Shown piece after piece: positions 42,658 to 54,974 of a DNA stretch of 64,000 bases. The stretch spans positions 806,001 to 870,000 of the forward strand of contig JABMLP010000005.1 in the NCBI GenBank assembly GCA_013176395.1, written 5' to 3'. Each line of letters opens with the position of its first letter. Within the stretch, counting starts at the first letter, position 1. Made by a program: the position numbers and the translations under genes. The DNA is from Venturia oleaginea. Taxonomy: Eukaryota; Ascomycota; Dothideomycetes; Venturiales; Venturiaceae. Below the pieces are notes generated by a model. The model was not told the origin of the DNA. It worked only from the letters and a program-made list of their open reading frames with translations, and ran no database searches.

Positions 42658-44679
42658 ATGGCCCTTCCCTCAAGCGAGTCATGTTCTATCACTGCCTTAG
42701 ACCTTGCAGCGTACGACGACGAGGTGAAGTCTGGCCTCAGAGCACTGTATAACGACTCCTATCCTCTGTCTACCAAGACTTCAATTCGTGTGATTCGGGT
42801 ATCTCCTGCGAGACAAAGCGAAACCCTACAATGCCGAATGCGAGTAGTCGGTCTGGACGAAAATCCTAAGCCGCTTTACACCGCGCTATCCTACACTTGG
42901 GGACCCTCCATACCCTCTCAAGAGATCGAACTGCACAAGAGATGGCCCACAAATATCGGGAATACACTTTGCTGTGTCCAGAAGAACTTGTTCGATTGCC
43001 TCTATCAATTCAGTCGTTCGGCGGAAGAGCTGTACAAGGGGGATTTTTGGATCGATGCTCTCTGTATCAATCAGGACGATGAAGACGAACGCAGTCGAGA
43101 GGTCAATAGAATGGCACACATCTATCAATCCGCAGATTTGGTGCTCATGTGGTTAGGGAAGGACAACGAGGACTTCGAAGCGGCGCTGGCATGTGACTTG
43201 CTGAAGAAGTTGTCCCCACACATACAATCTGGCTTTAACCTCGGAGAACTGCCTGAAGGAGTTACAAAGGATGACTTTGTTGCCGTGTCAAAGTTGTTTC
43301 AAAGATCGTGGTTCACACGGGTCTGGGTCATACAGGAACTACTCCTTGCGAGGAAGACAAAGTTTCTATGCGGAGAACATGAAGTAACATGGCTTGACCT
43401 CGCCCAGTTTTCTGACTTCATCTCGACTTCAATCTCAGGTTGGCGCAAAAAGTTCAACTCAGAACAACTGGTCGCTATTTCTGCTCCTGCAAGACTTGCC
43501 GCTGTGCGCATGAAATTGGAAGAGAAGACCGTGGATGATGATCTCCTGTACCATCTCATAAGGTCTCGTTCGTTCAAGGCTGTAAAGCCCAAAGACAAAG
43601 TCTATTCGCTACTTGGCCTGATTCAAGCGAAGGTGAAGAACGAGGATGCCACACCTCTGCTGCATGCGGATTACAACTTGTCAGATTCACAGGTCTATAT
43701 CGCTACAACCATCTACATCCTCGACAACTCACACGATTTCTTGCTCTTGAGCCAAGTTGAAGGGGAGGATTACCAACAAGTCGCTGATCTTCCGTCATGG
43801 GTTCCTGATTGGAGCAAAAATGCTAGAATCGGTCTCGGCGTAACAGGATACAAAAGATACCACGCAAGCCGCCCGCGCCTCGATTCGGACTTCAAACTAC
43901 GAGTAAAAGATCTAATCTTGGAGCTCAAAGGCATGCTTCTCGACACCGTCACCGTGGTGGGCGAATCTAAGCTAAACTTCGACGGAAAACAACATGCTGT
44001 AAATCGACAATTGCCAGATTGGCTTGACATCCTGGAAAGTTTAGATGATCCATACCATGTCAGAACAACAGACAATAAGCCACAGTCAAGAGAAGAAGTG
44101 TTTTGGCGTACCCTCATCGCAGACACAGGAGGCAAAGGTGCAATTTTCCCTGCCACATCCCGTATGGACAAATCTTTTCGCACATGGTTTCTTCGCATGC
44201 TTGTTGAAACGGTAGAAACATCTCGATTGATTGAAGGGACTGGGCAGTTACCGGAAAAGATTTTGACAGATTTGGCCACGTTAGACCGACTCACAGATCA
44301 ACCAGAAACTTCTAGCCCTCTCTTGCCGAAGAGAGAGCAGGTACTCTCTCACTTCAATCCAGACGAAAGTACCTTCAGTCACAGCCTCAATCTTGACTCC
44401 ACGGGTACTACCATGGACGAATTTGTGGAGGCTTATTCGCATTCTCCAAACCTGCGCCTCTTTCGCACTGCCAGGGGCCACCTAGGACTTGGGACAACTT
44501 CCGTGAAGAAATGCGACACTGTATGGATTGTGCCTGGATCACGCATCCCGCTCATTTTTAGCAAGGTCGGAGAGTCTCGTTGCTACAGACTGGTTGGTGG
44601 TGCGTACCTACACGGTTTTATGCAAAGGAAAGCCTCTGATCTCGAACTTGATACGTTTGACATGATTGAAGTCGAGTGA
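42658..44679 (+). CDS. HET-domain protein (heterokaryon incompatibility)
   Basis: A single exon of 673 residues from the ATG at 42658. The HET domain spans about residues 70-220: KPLYTALSYTWGP (motif 1), GDFWIDALCINQDDEDERSR (motif 2), MAHIYQSADLVLMWLG, and SWFTRVWVIQELLLA (motif 3). The middle has the usual family element SRSFKAVKPKDKVYSLLGLI and DLPSWVPDWS. The C-terminal part ends with DTVWIVPGSRIPLIFSKVG and YRLVGGAYLHGFM, the conserved HET C-terminal pattern. Such proteins trigger cell death after non-self fusion or act in general immunity; most copies have no known partner. No NLR or other fused domain is seen here. Confidence 0.95.
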   Translation: MALPSSESCSITALDLAAYDDEVKSGLRALYNDSYPLSTKTSIRVIRVSPARQSETLQCRMRVVGLDENPKPLYTALSYTWGPSIPSQEIELHKRWPTNIGNTLCCVQKNLFDCLYQFSRSAEELYKGDFWIDALCINQDDEDERSREVNRMAHIYQSADLVLMWLGKDNEDFEAALACDLLKKLSPHIQSGFNLGELPEGVTKDDFVAVSKLFQRSWFTRVWVIQELLLARKTKFLCGEHEVTWLDLAQFSDFISTSISGWRKKFNSEQLVAISAPARLAAVRMKLEEKTVDDDLLYHLIRSRSFKAVKPKDKVYSLLGLIQAKVKNEDATPLLHADYNLSDSQVYIATTIYILDNSHDFLLLSQVEGEDYQQVADLPSWVPDWSKNARIGLGVTGYKRYHASRPRLDSDFKLRVKDLILELKGMLLDTVTVVGESKLNFDGKQHAVNRQLPDWLDILESLDDPYHVRTTDNKPQSREEVFWRTLIADTGGKGAIFPATSRMDKSFRTWFLRMLVETVETSRLIEGTGQLPEKILTDLATLDRLTDQPETSSPLLPKREQVLSHFNPDESTFSHSLNLDSTGTTMDEFVEAYSHSPNLRLFRTARGHLGLGTTSVKKCDTVWIVPGSRIPLIFSKVGESRCYRLVGGAYLHGFMQRKASDLELDTFDMIEVE

Positions 44680-45185
44680 ATGGATCAGGAATGGTTTTGC
44701 GATTTTGTAGTGCACGATAATATGTCAAGTGTTCGGATCCTCGCTTGCAATGAAGTCAATCTACATGGGCACCTACCTGGCTTGCTGGGAACATGAGTTT
44801 TCGGTTTGGTTTCCTTACTCCAGTCCGTGACAGTCACCGCCACTTCTTCGTCCTGAATCAAAGTCGTCAAGATCTGGCCATACTGTTGTCAACGCGCGCC
44901 AAAAATTTACCAGTCCCGAACAGACACGTTTGGAAATAGGGGCAGAAGAAGGTGAAACTTTGAAATGTGCAAGTCCTACCGATGAGGAATCGTGGCTTCC
45001 CGAGGCTGGTTGTGGACACGTTCTATCGCACCTCACTTGTGGACCTGTCAGAGTTTTGATGAAATGAGCGTGTGTATTAAATTTATCTATAGCCTAACTA
45101 TATACCAACCTCCCAGTTTTTTCCTATTCCACTCCGCATGAAGCGAGCAGAGTGTTCCTTTCGATATCGAATGAGACCGAGTCAT
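44680..45185. other. Intergenic, no gene seen
   Basis: A 506-bp interval between the convergent HET and ML genes; short frames only. Confidence 0.4.
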
Positions 45186-45795
45186 CTAGACACCGACATC
45201 AAGGTTGTAGCAAGTCAACTGCTTGCCATCGGCAGTCTTACCAGACAAGGCAACCTTGACATTGGCCTAATAACAAGTTAGCAATCATATGTAGGGTTGA
45301 ACAGGATAGAAAGGGGGTTAGGGTATGCGAATGGGGATCTCTTACATGAGGGACATGGGCTGGGATCTCAAACTCCTTCTCGAGGTCGATGGCTCCGGCC
45401 TTGATGGGGCAGTCAAGACCCATCTTCTCCTTGGCGAGATCGCAGAGATCGAGTTCCTTGTGGAAGACGGTGAAGATGCCGGCTTTGACTCTGATGGCGA
45501 TCTTGGTACCTTCGGTGACGTCTTCCTGGAGGGTACCGGTGACCCTGAGGGTGTTCTTGCCGCTGTTGCCTTGTTAAATTCTGCAAAGGTTTCGAGGGGA
45601 GTGACTGGAGTAAGCTTACTGGACTGGTGGGTTGTTGTCCAATTCCAAGGTGTCGACCTGGAGGACATCGGAGGCGCTGCCACAAGTAGTGTAGGTCAAT
45701 GGGTGGATCTTGTTGACCTCACGCTCCTCAACCTCGGCGGGGAAGGCAATGGCGCCGGTGATGGCGGTGAAGAGAAGGGCAGATGAGAACTTCAT
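45186..45795 (-). CDS. Secreted ML-domain lipid-transfer protein (NPC2/PG-PI-TP type)
   Basis: Exons 45795-45620, 45562-45346 and 45266-45186, introns of 57 and 79 bp, 157 residues. Signal peptide (FSSALLFTAITGAIAFPAE). The mature part shows the MD-2-related lipid-recognition fold: TYTTCGSASDVLQVDTLEL, then GKNTLRVTGTLQEDVTEG, LDLCDLAKEKMGLDCPIKAG, and VALSGKTADGKQLTCYNLDV, with conserved cysteines for disulfides. Vacuolar or secreted carrier of sterols or phosphatidylglycerol/phosphatidylinositol, as known for the family. The first acceptor is chosen at the CAACAG site because the two upstream AGs break the frame. Confidence 0.92.
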
Positions 45796-47030
45796 GGTGA
45801 AAGATTGTGGTGGCTGGTAGCGAAAGTGTTTGATTGTAGTAGAAGTGAAGATGCTGTTGATGCTGTTGATGGGTTTCGAGATGAGAGCAAGATGGGAGTG
45901 AATATATACCCTTTTGGCGACTTTAGAATTTTCTGCCACACTTCATAGTAGCATCATCGAGAGTGAGATGCCACGGGGTGCGGAGGTCAACGTTGGTATC
46001 GAAAGCCCATTCTCGAGCCGCAGACTGGTTGAATCCCATCACGGTGGCTTATACCAATGCTCTGCGGCTTGAACATAGTATCCCATAAAGGTGGTTTGTG
46101 CTAATGCTCCGCAGCTTGAACATAGTAATGCTGATGGTGGCCAGAGGTATTGCTAAGTGTCTGCTTGTTGCCATCGCTGAGTGCTTTGCCAAGAAATTCA
46201 TATTCAAATGGCAGGCCGAATTCAGGTACAACAAAATCCTTGATGACGCGGAAAAGCCAACGTACCCAGTCTATCGAAGAGACGGGGGGCTCTGAAAAGC
46301 GGCGTCTGTGATGCCAGACCTCACTCGTCGCCTTTGCTGCGTACCTGAATCGTATCCTGCCAATTTTGTAAGTGACGCTTCTCGAGAGGAGAAATCACTT
46401 TCGTTCCAAGCATTCTTGGACGTGATATGAAACGGTCCTCTTGGTTGATGCAGAGTGAACATTTGCAGAAAGGTTGATGTGGTTTGATTCGTTGCTTCGA
46501 GATAGTTGATGACATTGGGATATTGGGAGAAATCGTCGTAGTAAGAGTGGTGTGGAGTCGAAGCGGAGAGGAGTGGAGCAAGCAAACCCTCTATGGACCG
46601 TCGAAATGAGGGTGCTGGAGTGATTCGTAGAAAGTTGGAACAACAGTGCGGGTTGTAATCGTTTTTTGAGAAGGTTATGACCCGGGGTGTGGGACTGGAA
46701 ATCGAAAACTTACGGCTTAAAAGGGAATGTCAATTGGAGAGTTCCTGAAGTGGAGAGTGATGCTGCAATCAATTCGATGCCTCTATGCACTCTCTCAATA
46801 TGTTTGGAACGAAATTATCATATTCAACTCACGACAGAGATCGACATTGTGCAACAGTTTCTAGTCTTGCAATACTAGAGCGTCATTTATGTTTGATGAG
46901 CAGCAGAATTCTGAATAAAATAGCCAATAGGGTTGTCAGGCTAAACGTCTTTTGCGTCATCTCGTTACTGTATTGTGATTGGCAAGAGAATACGTCTGCA
47001 AAGCCATGGTGAAATCTCCCAAGCACAAGA
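45796..47030. other. Intergenic region with a short direct repeat
   Basis: A 1.2-kb stretch. An imperfect direct repeat of about 38 bp lies at 46043-46080 and 46090-46127 (shared core GCTTGAACATAGTA). Minus-strand frames at 46271-46643 overlap one another and lack motifs. Confidence 0.45.
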
Positions 47031-50000
47031 TTACTCCCCACTCTCACCACCAGGCGGCGCCATACAATAGTCGTACATTCCATTGTTGTAGTTGTTGCCC
47101 CAGTAAGCAGGAAATTTGTGCTATCGAGAGCTGTTAGTGCTGAAGATAGGAGTAGGAAACGCAATTAAATGTATGGGGAAAAATGACTGACCTGCGTCCC
47201 GCTCCCGCCGAAAACGACGAACGACAAGATGAAAACGAGAACCTGAGTACCTCCATCCATGGCTGCGGATAAGATGTAATTGTACTTGATAAACCCTGAT
47301 TATTACATTAGCGATGATCTCAAATCGCGGGTTCTCTACTTACAATTTGGTCTTCGCTTCCTCAAATAGCCTTGTGAGAAAGCCCCAATGATGAACCAAG
47401 GCATAGTCACAGAATTGATGCCAACATTCAGCAAGCCGATAAAACTGGCAATGAGCGGGGTGTTGAGGTAGTCCAACCGCAATCTGGGGAAGAATTTATG
47501 CCCTACCCAGAAAGGCACCGGGAGAGCAAATCCGATTAGGAACGAGAATGTCAGCCACTGATATCTTTTTCCCGCTGTGAATAGTTGGTTTGCTAATCCC
47601 CCCCACATTATGGCTTGCGAGTTGAAGCTTTGTACTCCTTGACCTGCATGATATGAGTTCAACAGCCAGGTACTACTGATGATGGAAGTACTTACCTGAA
47701 CAGACTGAATTTCCTTTGATGTCGAGAAGTGTCTCTCGTTGATTGGTCGTAATGCTGTTCATCATTATGTAGGCTGCATATATTAACACTGATTCCTTTG
47801 CATGCACAGATAATACTTACAAAAGATACTGCCCACGAACGTTCCAACCTGTTTCGTGGTTTAGTATGTAAACAACTCACATCTCTTCTTCAGGAGAATC
47901 ATATCAGCTGAACTGTAAATGTGCACCGCGGACTTAAATGAGCGTATTGGGCAAATTTGAGATCTCTTAGCAGTAGCTGGCCCTGAACGACACTGTTATA
48001 GCCACATAAAACGAAGTGCATGTTTGCTTCACAAATCGTCAGACTCTTTCAGGAGCAGTGACCAGCACACTCAAGACAGGAAATACGCACCAAGAGGTCG
48101 GCCAGGATGAAGATATCCACCTAACATCTGAATTACAGGTTGTACGTTGTAATTGTAACCGGTAATAGCATACTGTGCGCCGAAGAATAGTACACATATG
48201 AACGACTGAAGGAGACAGTGTCAGTGTGAGTCTGGCCAGGTAAATGATTGGAAATAGCACTTACTAAACCGCAGGATACAGCGAAGCCCCACCATGGCAA
48301 TGTAGACTTGCCCAGATAAAGCATAACAAGTCCGACGATTGTAGACAGGACTAGTATCGACCCGTACCACCAATTGGGCGCATCATCATACGCCAGCATT
48401 AATCTATAGTGCGGATCCGTCTCCTTGTCGTCCGGACCGCCCCATCTTGACTTTGTCGAATCAGCCTTCCAAAACCGAAGATTCCAATTACTCGGGTTGG
48501 CCAAAGATTTGAGATTAGCCGCTGAAGCGAAGCTCCAAGCTGACTTCAAGTCGTCAAAGTTCCACAGCATGAGATGCGAAAAGGTGGATGTAATGGACAA
48601 GTTGGTAGCTAGAATGTATAAAGCAAAACTTCCAGTGAAATATGGAATGCCTTGTTCAGCAACTTTGGCCAAGTCGATTTTATAGTCTTGGTCAAGTACT
48701 GCAGTTTGATCGAAACTGGAAAAGTAGAGTCAGCACAAGCATGATCAAGCACTGGCTGAGAAACTTACGAAGTGAAGTTCGTGCCGTTAGATTGATCTGT
48801 GTACAGAGACTGGCTCAAGAACGGGAAATTCTTCGAATTCCATATATTGCCATAGTACACACCGACAAAGACTGCAACGCAGATTACATATCCGATGAAA
48901 TTGTTGAAGAGAGTCTGAAGAGGATACCAAAGTGGACTGGGATTCGCGATGTATTGCCAATCGAATGAAAGATTGAACAAGCCCAATCCTTCGTTGCCAT
49001 TTGATCCACCGAACAGATTGGTAACAAGCAACGAGTCTCTTTTGGCGAGACAAACGACGGAAACACCAATCAAAACTGGCATGATCCACTCGGGTATGAT
49101 CTCATAGAAAAACAGGACAAGGAAGCCGATGTAAAACACGCGCAGCTTTTTGCCAACCTCGATTTTGTCGCCATGAAGAGCCTCTAGGAGCGAATTCATT
49201 GGTAGATTAGATGGGAAAAGCATTTTGGTGGGATAGACTAGTGTTCGGCGAAGCAGTCCAGCGAATCCTGCTACAACTTAGAAGTTTTCAGTGATGAACA
49301 AGGGGAAAATTATGACCATAGCCTAAGCACTGTGAAGACCACACCATGAAGATACCAAGAGTGGCGTTCAGCACGAGGCCGTAATAGAGTCTTATCAGAT
49401 GTTAGCGAACAGAAACCAAGCCTGATCCCAATAGCATACTTTGAAACGGCCAGGACCTCAATGGCTAGAGGAGCATTCGCTGCGGCGGATCCCATCACGA
49501 CAATTGCCGGCTAGATGTACGTCAGCAACATATGAGCACATGGGACACAAAACAGACATGTTCTTTGCTATTGAACTATATTGATTTTGGTCAGCAGGGA
49601 TTCCGCGCAGCTCGGAAAGGAGGCGACGGACAGGATGAGGGTTCAGGATTCGACCTATCCTACCGTTTCGCGGCAGTATAATGGACATAGCTTCTCCTAG
49701 AATATAGCTCACCACGGCCAGAAAGACGGTCGAAACGACGACTGTTTGTGGCTACGTTTATTCAATATATGTTCCGCACAAGCGAACAGCCATAAATCAT
49801 ACCTTGAAATAGTAAATTGTTGCCAGTGTACCTCCAAAAGTTGATAGTCCGATTCCTTGAAAGTTTCAGTTACTACAAACCAGTCCACCTGCACTTCTGA
49901 TGTTGCCAACTTACCGATAAACCACATCCTAAACGTCCACTATGTTTCTGTCAGCCGAGTCGCAAACAAGAGCATAAATTCGAAAGGTCTGTTACCGGAT

Positions 50001-50214
50001 CAAGCGATGGATCATCCACAGCATGAATGACCTCGGTAACCAGATCCTGAGCAGTCTCCGGAGGGCGGTCGAAAGTCTCTGAATCATGCTCCGTCACAAC
50101 TGCAGAGTGGATTGCCTTCTCTTCATCCTGCAGGTGTTTTGCGAAACTGGTGTTGATGTTCAAGTCTGGCGCCTTGCCGACCGAGTGGCGGCTCCTATGT
50201 CTATAAGTCGCCAT
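47031..50214 (-). CDS. Small oligopeptide transporter (OPT family)
   Basis: Multi-pass plasma-membrane proton symporter for tetra- and pentapeptides or related substrates. About 12-13 short exons; those placed are 50214-49996, 49939-49916, 49855-49803, 49751-49632, 49575-49558, 49510-49440, 49390-49317, 49270-48769 and 48715-48265, with more to the stop at 47031. Family marks: an acidic N-terminal tail with AVDDPSLDP, WTFRMWFIG, GGTLATIYYFK, VVMGSAAANAPLAIEVLAVS, LLRRTLVYPTKMLFPSNLP, YDDAPNWWYGSILVLS, AIMWGGLANQLFTAGKRYQW and the C-terminal KFPAYWGNNYNNG. Exons as short as 18 bp (49575-49558) are unusual but restore the conserved FNSKEH stretch. No lesion was noticed. Confidence 0.88.
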
Positions 50215-51831
50215 CACGGTGAGAAAGACGAGTCAATCAGCCAGATTGAGCAGAGTGTTGGCTTAAAGACATGAACGAGGTCGAAGCCAGCGAGCAAGAT
50301 CCGATGCGTAGTGTTAGAGAAGCTGTCTCAGCTGTTATCGCGGTAGGCCAAATCGCTCATATACTCTAGGTTCCGAGTGGCCGCCATTTATTAACATGCC
50401 TGTCAGCTATTTGGGTTAACGTCCAAGGACACAATGGAGTACAAGCGCGAGGGCCTAGATTTAGACCTGAGCTGTGGTGCGACATTGCCACGAAGGCAAG
50501 CAATTTCAGATACTTTTCCTAAGTGGTGCCGAATTCCCAGTCTCTGCCCAGCTGGTGTTGCGCTTTCGAAGTTAACGAGGACAAACTACAAGTCGACTAG
50601 ACATGTTTTCTGAGAGCCAAGACAGCCGTGCCCGCAGGATTTTCATACGATTTTAATGAAGTTCATGGGGCGTATTGTGCTTGCGAGAAAGACTGTAACA
50701 CCTGGCACGGAATCAGCAAGGTCTCTTCGACCTTGTTGTACTCTATTGCAGGGCAAAATAAGGTTAATTCTAATCCCTGCCTTGGTCTATGCGGTCAGGT
50801 CGCTCACGTCGTCTTTGTACTATATCTTCGCGAATGGCGTGCTTTTTTTTTTCGGTCTTTTACGAGTCTAATCTCCTAATATTTCTATGATTATAGTTTA
50901 GAAGGTCTTTGTTATAATCATACGTCGGGAAGGAGAAGTTGGGGTAGGAAGGATTGTATCGATCGCTGAGAAATGCACCATTAGTACGCGTAGATCTTAT
51001 CTATGCATGCGTAGATTGCCGTCCGGTCTATGCAGAGCCCGTGCGAGTAATAATGAACATCAAAATCTAGATTTTATCTGGTTGAGGGTACGAGAGATTC
51101 TCAGACGGTCTGAAGCCTACATCTGAAAACTCCTATAAATAAACACGTCAAGTGTTCACACAAGCACGATCGACATTAAACGGCGGTGGCTATCAACTCT
51201 TTTGAGCATGAAGCGCGACAAAGCAGGCGATCTCAAAATCAACAGGAAGCCCGCAACATCTCGGTGAGGAATGATGACCCTCATTGCCGTATGCCGAGAG
51301 CGGTAGGTTGATAACCAAGAATGCCTCTGGTGTTCGACTGGGCTTATGGATGAACATGTTGCGTTCTGATTGAGTCCTGACGCATTGACGCAGATAGGAG
51401 CGTGATTACCCAATCGGGGAGCTCAGTACATAAAATTGCTTTTTTGGGCATGATTTCGACGCGTCAACGAATCGTCCCATTTTCTCCATGGCATTTTCAC
51501 TTTGCGTTTTCTGTTCAGTCGCCTAGAATAGTTGAGTTGGCCGGATGGAGCTGATGAAGGCGCATGTTGTATCTCTAATTCACTTCCCAATACGCCCTTT
51601 CCTTTGACGGACGCGTCTAAATCATCGAGTCACCCATCAGATGAAACAAGAGATTATACGTTGGACGACATCACCTGATAATCATGCCGACTACTTAGAG
51701 ATAGCTCATACCGACGTTTCTTTCTTCACGCTAGAAAGATGAGGTCGGGATTCCGATATGAATGATAGCTAATGGCTGTAAAAAGCCTCGAATTCCCAGA
51801 CAAGACGATCCAACATCCAGGAGTCGGGACA
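50215..51831. other. Gene-poor interval
   Basis: 1.6 kb between the OPT start and the GNA1 end. No supported gene, repeat or RNA was found. Confidence 0.4.
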
Positions 51832-52473
51832 TTAAACCCCATATTCCTCCGCTTTCGGGTCGTAGTAGTGGTGCATTTCCGAGCCCGCTTTTTCATACTG
51901 ACATTTGACATAGAAGCCTTCCTTCTCTGGCGAGCAGTCCAAGATCGTCTACCCTCATTCATCAGCTTAATCTTTTAGCATGGCAACGGTTTCGCAAGCA
52001 GACTCACCTTATAGCATCCAACTTTCGCAGCAATGAAGTCCAGAGCCTCGAGAAGCTTAACGCCGAACTTCTTGCCTTGGGCTTCTTTCTTGATGGCAAT
52101 GTCCTCAATGTGACCTTGAGTCCCGAGCAGGTACAGGCTAGAAAATAACAATCAGCAAACATCGCCCGATGTTCGAAAGCACGACGCACAATTTCTTCTC
52201 CACCATCAAGGTGCCTGTCCCAACAAGTTTACCACTTGCATCTGCGATGACCAAGACGTAGTAAGTCCCCTTGCACGAAACCATGAAATCAAATCTTTCG
52301 ATCCAATCCTGCTCTGATACCTCGCCAACATGTGCCAAATCTCTGAGGATGTCTAGGTGACCATTGTTGTAGTCGGATCGACATAACGGGCGGAAAGTAT
52401 AACCTTCAGGAAGCGCTTCCTGCACTTTCGGGCTCACGAGGTCTGCGGAAAAGAGGAGGGTTTCTGAAGCCAT
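51832..52473 (-). CDS. GNA1: Glucosamine 6-phosphate N-acetyltransferase
   Basis: Makes N-acetylglucosamine-6-phosphate from glucosamine-6-phosphate and acetyl-CoA, a step toward UDP-GlcNAc for chitin, N-glycans and GPI anchors; cytosolic dimer, essential in yeast. Exons 52473-52190, 52137-52008 and 51948-51832, introns of 52 and 59 bp, 176 residues (yeast enzyme about 160). GNAT fold: LPEGYTFRPLCRSDYNNGHL, GTGTLMVEKKF, LGTQGHIEDIAI, acetyl-CoA-binding EAQGKKFGVKLLEAL, GCYKTILDCS and EGFYVKCQYEKAGSEMHHYY. Start is the first ATG. The reading is complete and intact. Confidence 0.95.
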
Positions 52474-52869
52474 AGTGTTGATATGATGATCCTAGGATAT
52501 CGGCCCAAATTGATAGGAATGGAGGTTTGTTGTTAGGGGTTCAGCGATATAGGTGTTTTGCTAGGTTCGTGGTTTCGATACTGAGGTTACATTTTACCAC
52601 TCTAATTCCAACTAAGGCAGGTAAAATATACCATTATCTGAGGCCTGCCCCAATCACGGTAAGATCTTTCCACGTGAATTAATTGCAGTATATTGGTCGT
52701 GATCAAGGATACCGATGCACGTGATTAGATGATCAGCCGTAGGCCTAAATCGGAAGTCCCCACTTCATCCTATCATAGTACGTCCATAAATCTATTCCAT
52801 TGTTTTACCTCTCTACATTCTCTCGTTCTCTCGAACTCAAATCACAATCAACATCAAAACTCAACCAAA
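52474..52869. promoter_or_regulatory. Divergent promoter, GNA1 and dioxygenase-like gene
   Basis: A 396-bp interval between divergent starts. The last 100 bp before the plus-strand ATG are pyrimidine- and A-rich, like a fungal leader. No specific site assigned. Confidence 0.35.
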
Positions 52870-53845
52870 ATGTCATCCCAAACGGAAACCAAGCCAGCAG
52901 TAACAACAACAGTTACATCTTTCAGCATCAGCGAAACCCTCGACAGAAACGGCTTCGTAATCATCCCATCCGTCCTTAAAGGCGACCAACTCGACTCCCT
53001 CCGTCACGCCTCCCAAGAAGTAACAGCACTAGCCCGCGAAGGAAAATGGCCATTTCTCCGTACCCTCCCCAAGCAATTCCCTCCCTGGTCATCTGACCCC
53101 TCCAACGGAATCTGGGGCGTCCAACACCTCCTTCACCCCTCCATGCCCCACCAACCCGAATTTGCATCCAGCTATTTCGCCGATTTCGTAGTCAATCCCG
53201 TCAAAGAAATCATAGGGTGCGACGACGACGACGAGTTAATCATGGAATTGTATAATCTGCTCGTGAGACCGGATAGGGAGTTTGAATTGAGGTGGCACCG
53301 GGACGATATCCCGCCCACAGCTACGGATGAGGAGGAGTTGCAGAGGTTGAGCAAACCGGGTTTTCATGCCCAGTGGAATTTGGCTTTGTATGTTCACTAC
53401 TTCCTGTTCCAAAGTTTCGAAGCACGTGTTGATATAGTTTGCCTATGTAGGTACGACGACAGCTCCCTAGTAGCTATCCCAGGTTCTCACAAACGCGCTC
53501 GCACATCTCTAGAACGCGCAGCAGATCCCTTTCAGCCCCTCCCGGACCAACAAATTGTCACGCTGAAAGCAGGAGATATAATCTTCTACAACAACAATTT
53601 CCTTCATCGTGGCGTCTACAATCCTGACGTTGAACGCATGACTCTCCATGGAAGCATTGGCCATAAAAAAGCCAACACGCTGAAGAGCGAGAAATGTGTT
53701 GCAGCATGGCGTTGGCGATTGGGTTGATAATGTTGATTTTTCGCCGTTGTCGGAGGAGTTGAGAGTTCGGGCAGAGAAGATGAAGGAGAATTTGTTTGAT
53801 ATGGGAAAGGTTAGTGGGAATGTTGGGTTTGCTCAGGACGATTAG
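52870..53845 (+). CDS. Phytanoyl-CoA dioxygenase-like protein, frameshifted near end
   Basis: Fe(II)/2-oxoglutarate oxygenase of the PhyH group. Exons 52870-53387 and 53451 onward, 63-bp intron. Seen: DRNGFVIIPSVLKGDQLD, ELRWHRDDIPP with the His-x-Asp metal ligands, FHAQWNLALYDDSSLVAIPG, KAGDIIFYNNNFLHRGVYNP with the distal His, and the 2-oxoglutarate Arg in VERMTLHGS. As sequenced the frame ends at 53727 (264 residues). A one-base shift near 53684 continues NVLQHGVGDWVDNVDFSPLS, then EELRVRAEKMKENLFDMGKV, to a stop at 53845, clearly the original tail. The extra base looks to be an A in an AAGAGCGAG context. The catalytic core lies before the shift. Confidence 0.82.
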
Positions 53846-54974
53846 GGCGTGCTCATGGGGCTGTTAGGTGACCTTGTCAAAGGCATTTTGCGAAAGTGGA
53901 ATATTATACTACCTGAGAACCTTTGGCTTTCTTTAACCTATTCTGAATCTCAATGAATAAAGTAGCCCCCACCAGGATATAAACGAACGAAAGACTTCCA
54001 AATCCCGAAATGCTGGTTGGTTTCTGTACACTGATCGACTGAATCCACCAGTAGAATGAATCTGTTCATATAGATTTCATGGATTTGGATATTGGAGCTA
54101 AGAAGGCGCCGTGGTGGACTACTCGCTGTGCGTGTTTTGCGCCTCAGCTTCGCGAGGACGAGATAAGTAGGAACTGAGGAAATCTCCGTCCACCGTCTTG
54201 AGAACGACCGGTGGCTGCCGTCAAAATGCTGCCCTTCAACGGGTAGGGTTCTCGTTCTTGGCGGCTTGTATCGGATAGTGTGATACTCACTGTCTTGGAC
54301 ACGGAGGAAGCCCAAAGACTCGCGAAAGGAACTGTATGTCTGACAATGGGTCGTCGTTGAGAACATGGCACAATTTTTCTATGTCGTGGCTACCTGGGTG
54401 AGGTTAGCAGTACAGGGGTTCGGCTCAAGTAGCAGGGCGTTCGAAAGAGCGTTCTAGTAAGAAGCCCACAAATAACTGAGCAATCAGTACTATAGACTGC
54501 AGTCTGAGATAGTAGTTTTTTACCAAACCAATTGAATTGGAAACCCGTGCGCGAGAGATCTCAACTTCTGGTTCATCATCAAGAAGCATAGAATGATGTC
54601 AAGAGGTCTGACTGCTAACCCCGATTATTCTCTGTACCTAGCACTAGCCAAAAAATAGGTATGAACCGATATATATACGTATGGAATCTCCCATACAGCA
54701 GCAATGAGGTATACCGAAATTGCCCCGAGACGCCATGCTCAATGTTTTAACAATTGTGTTCCTCTCTTTCGCATCATGATTCGTAACTGTACCAATATAT
54801 TGGCGATCCTTCGTGTTTAATTGACACCACGTGGACTTCGTCGCGAGATCGAACCCCCATTTCCTCTCGATTATGTCCAAATAATTCTCCGTTGCATCCA
54901 TAATCCCTTTCCATAAGCGATGGATTGCCAGGCTCCTTCAAGACGATGAGCGTCCTGCTCGTGTTCCAGCCGTG
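53846..54974. other. Gene-poor interval with two weak ORFs
   Basis: Minus-strand frames with ATG starts at 53950-54366 (138 codons) and 54644-54901 (85 codons, starting MDATENYLDIIERKWG) show no motif. Two other frames are also open over parts of the first, which argues against it. Not called as genes. Confidence 0.35.

Noticed and set aside
46271..46643. Three overlapping minus-strand ORFs
   Set aside because: Different frames of the same stretch, most without an ATG, and no recognisable protein.
53950..54366. 138-codon minus-strand ORF
   Set aside because: Several frames are open here, no motif or splice support, and composition does not favour this frame.
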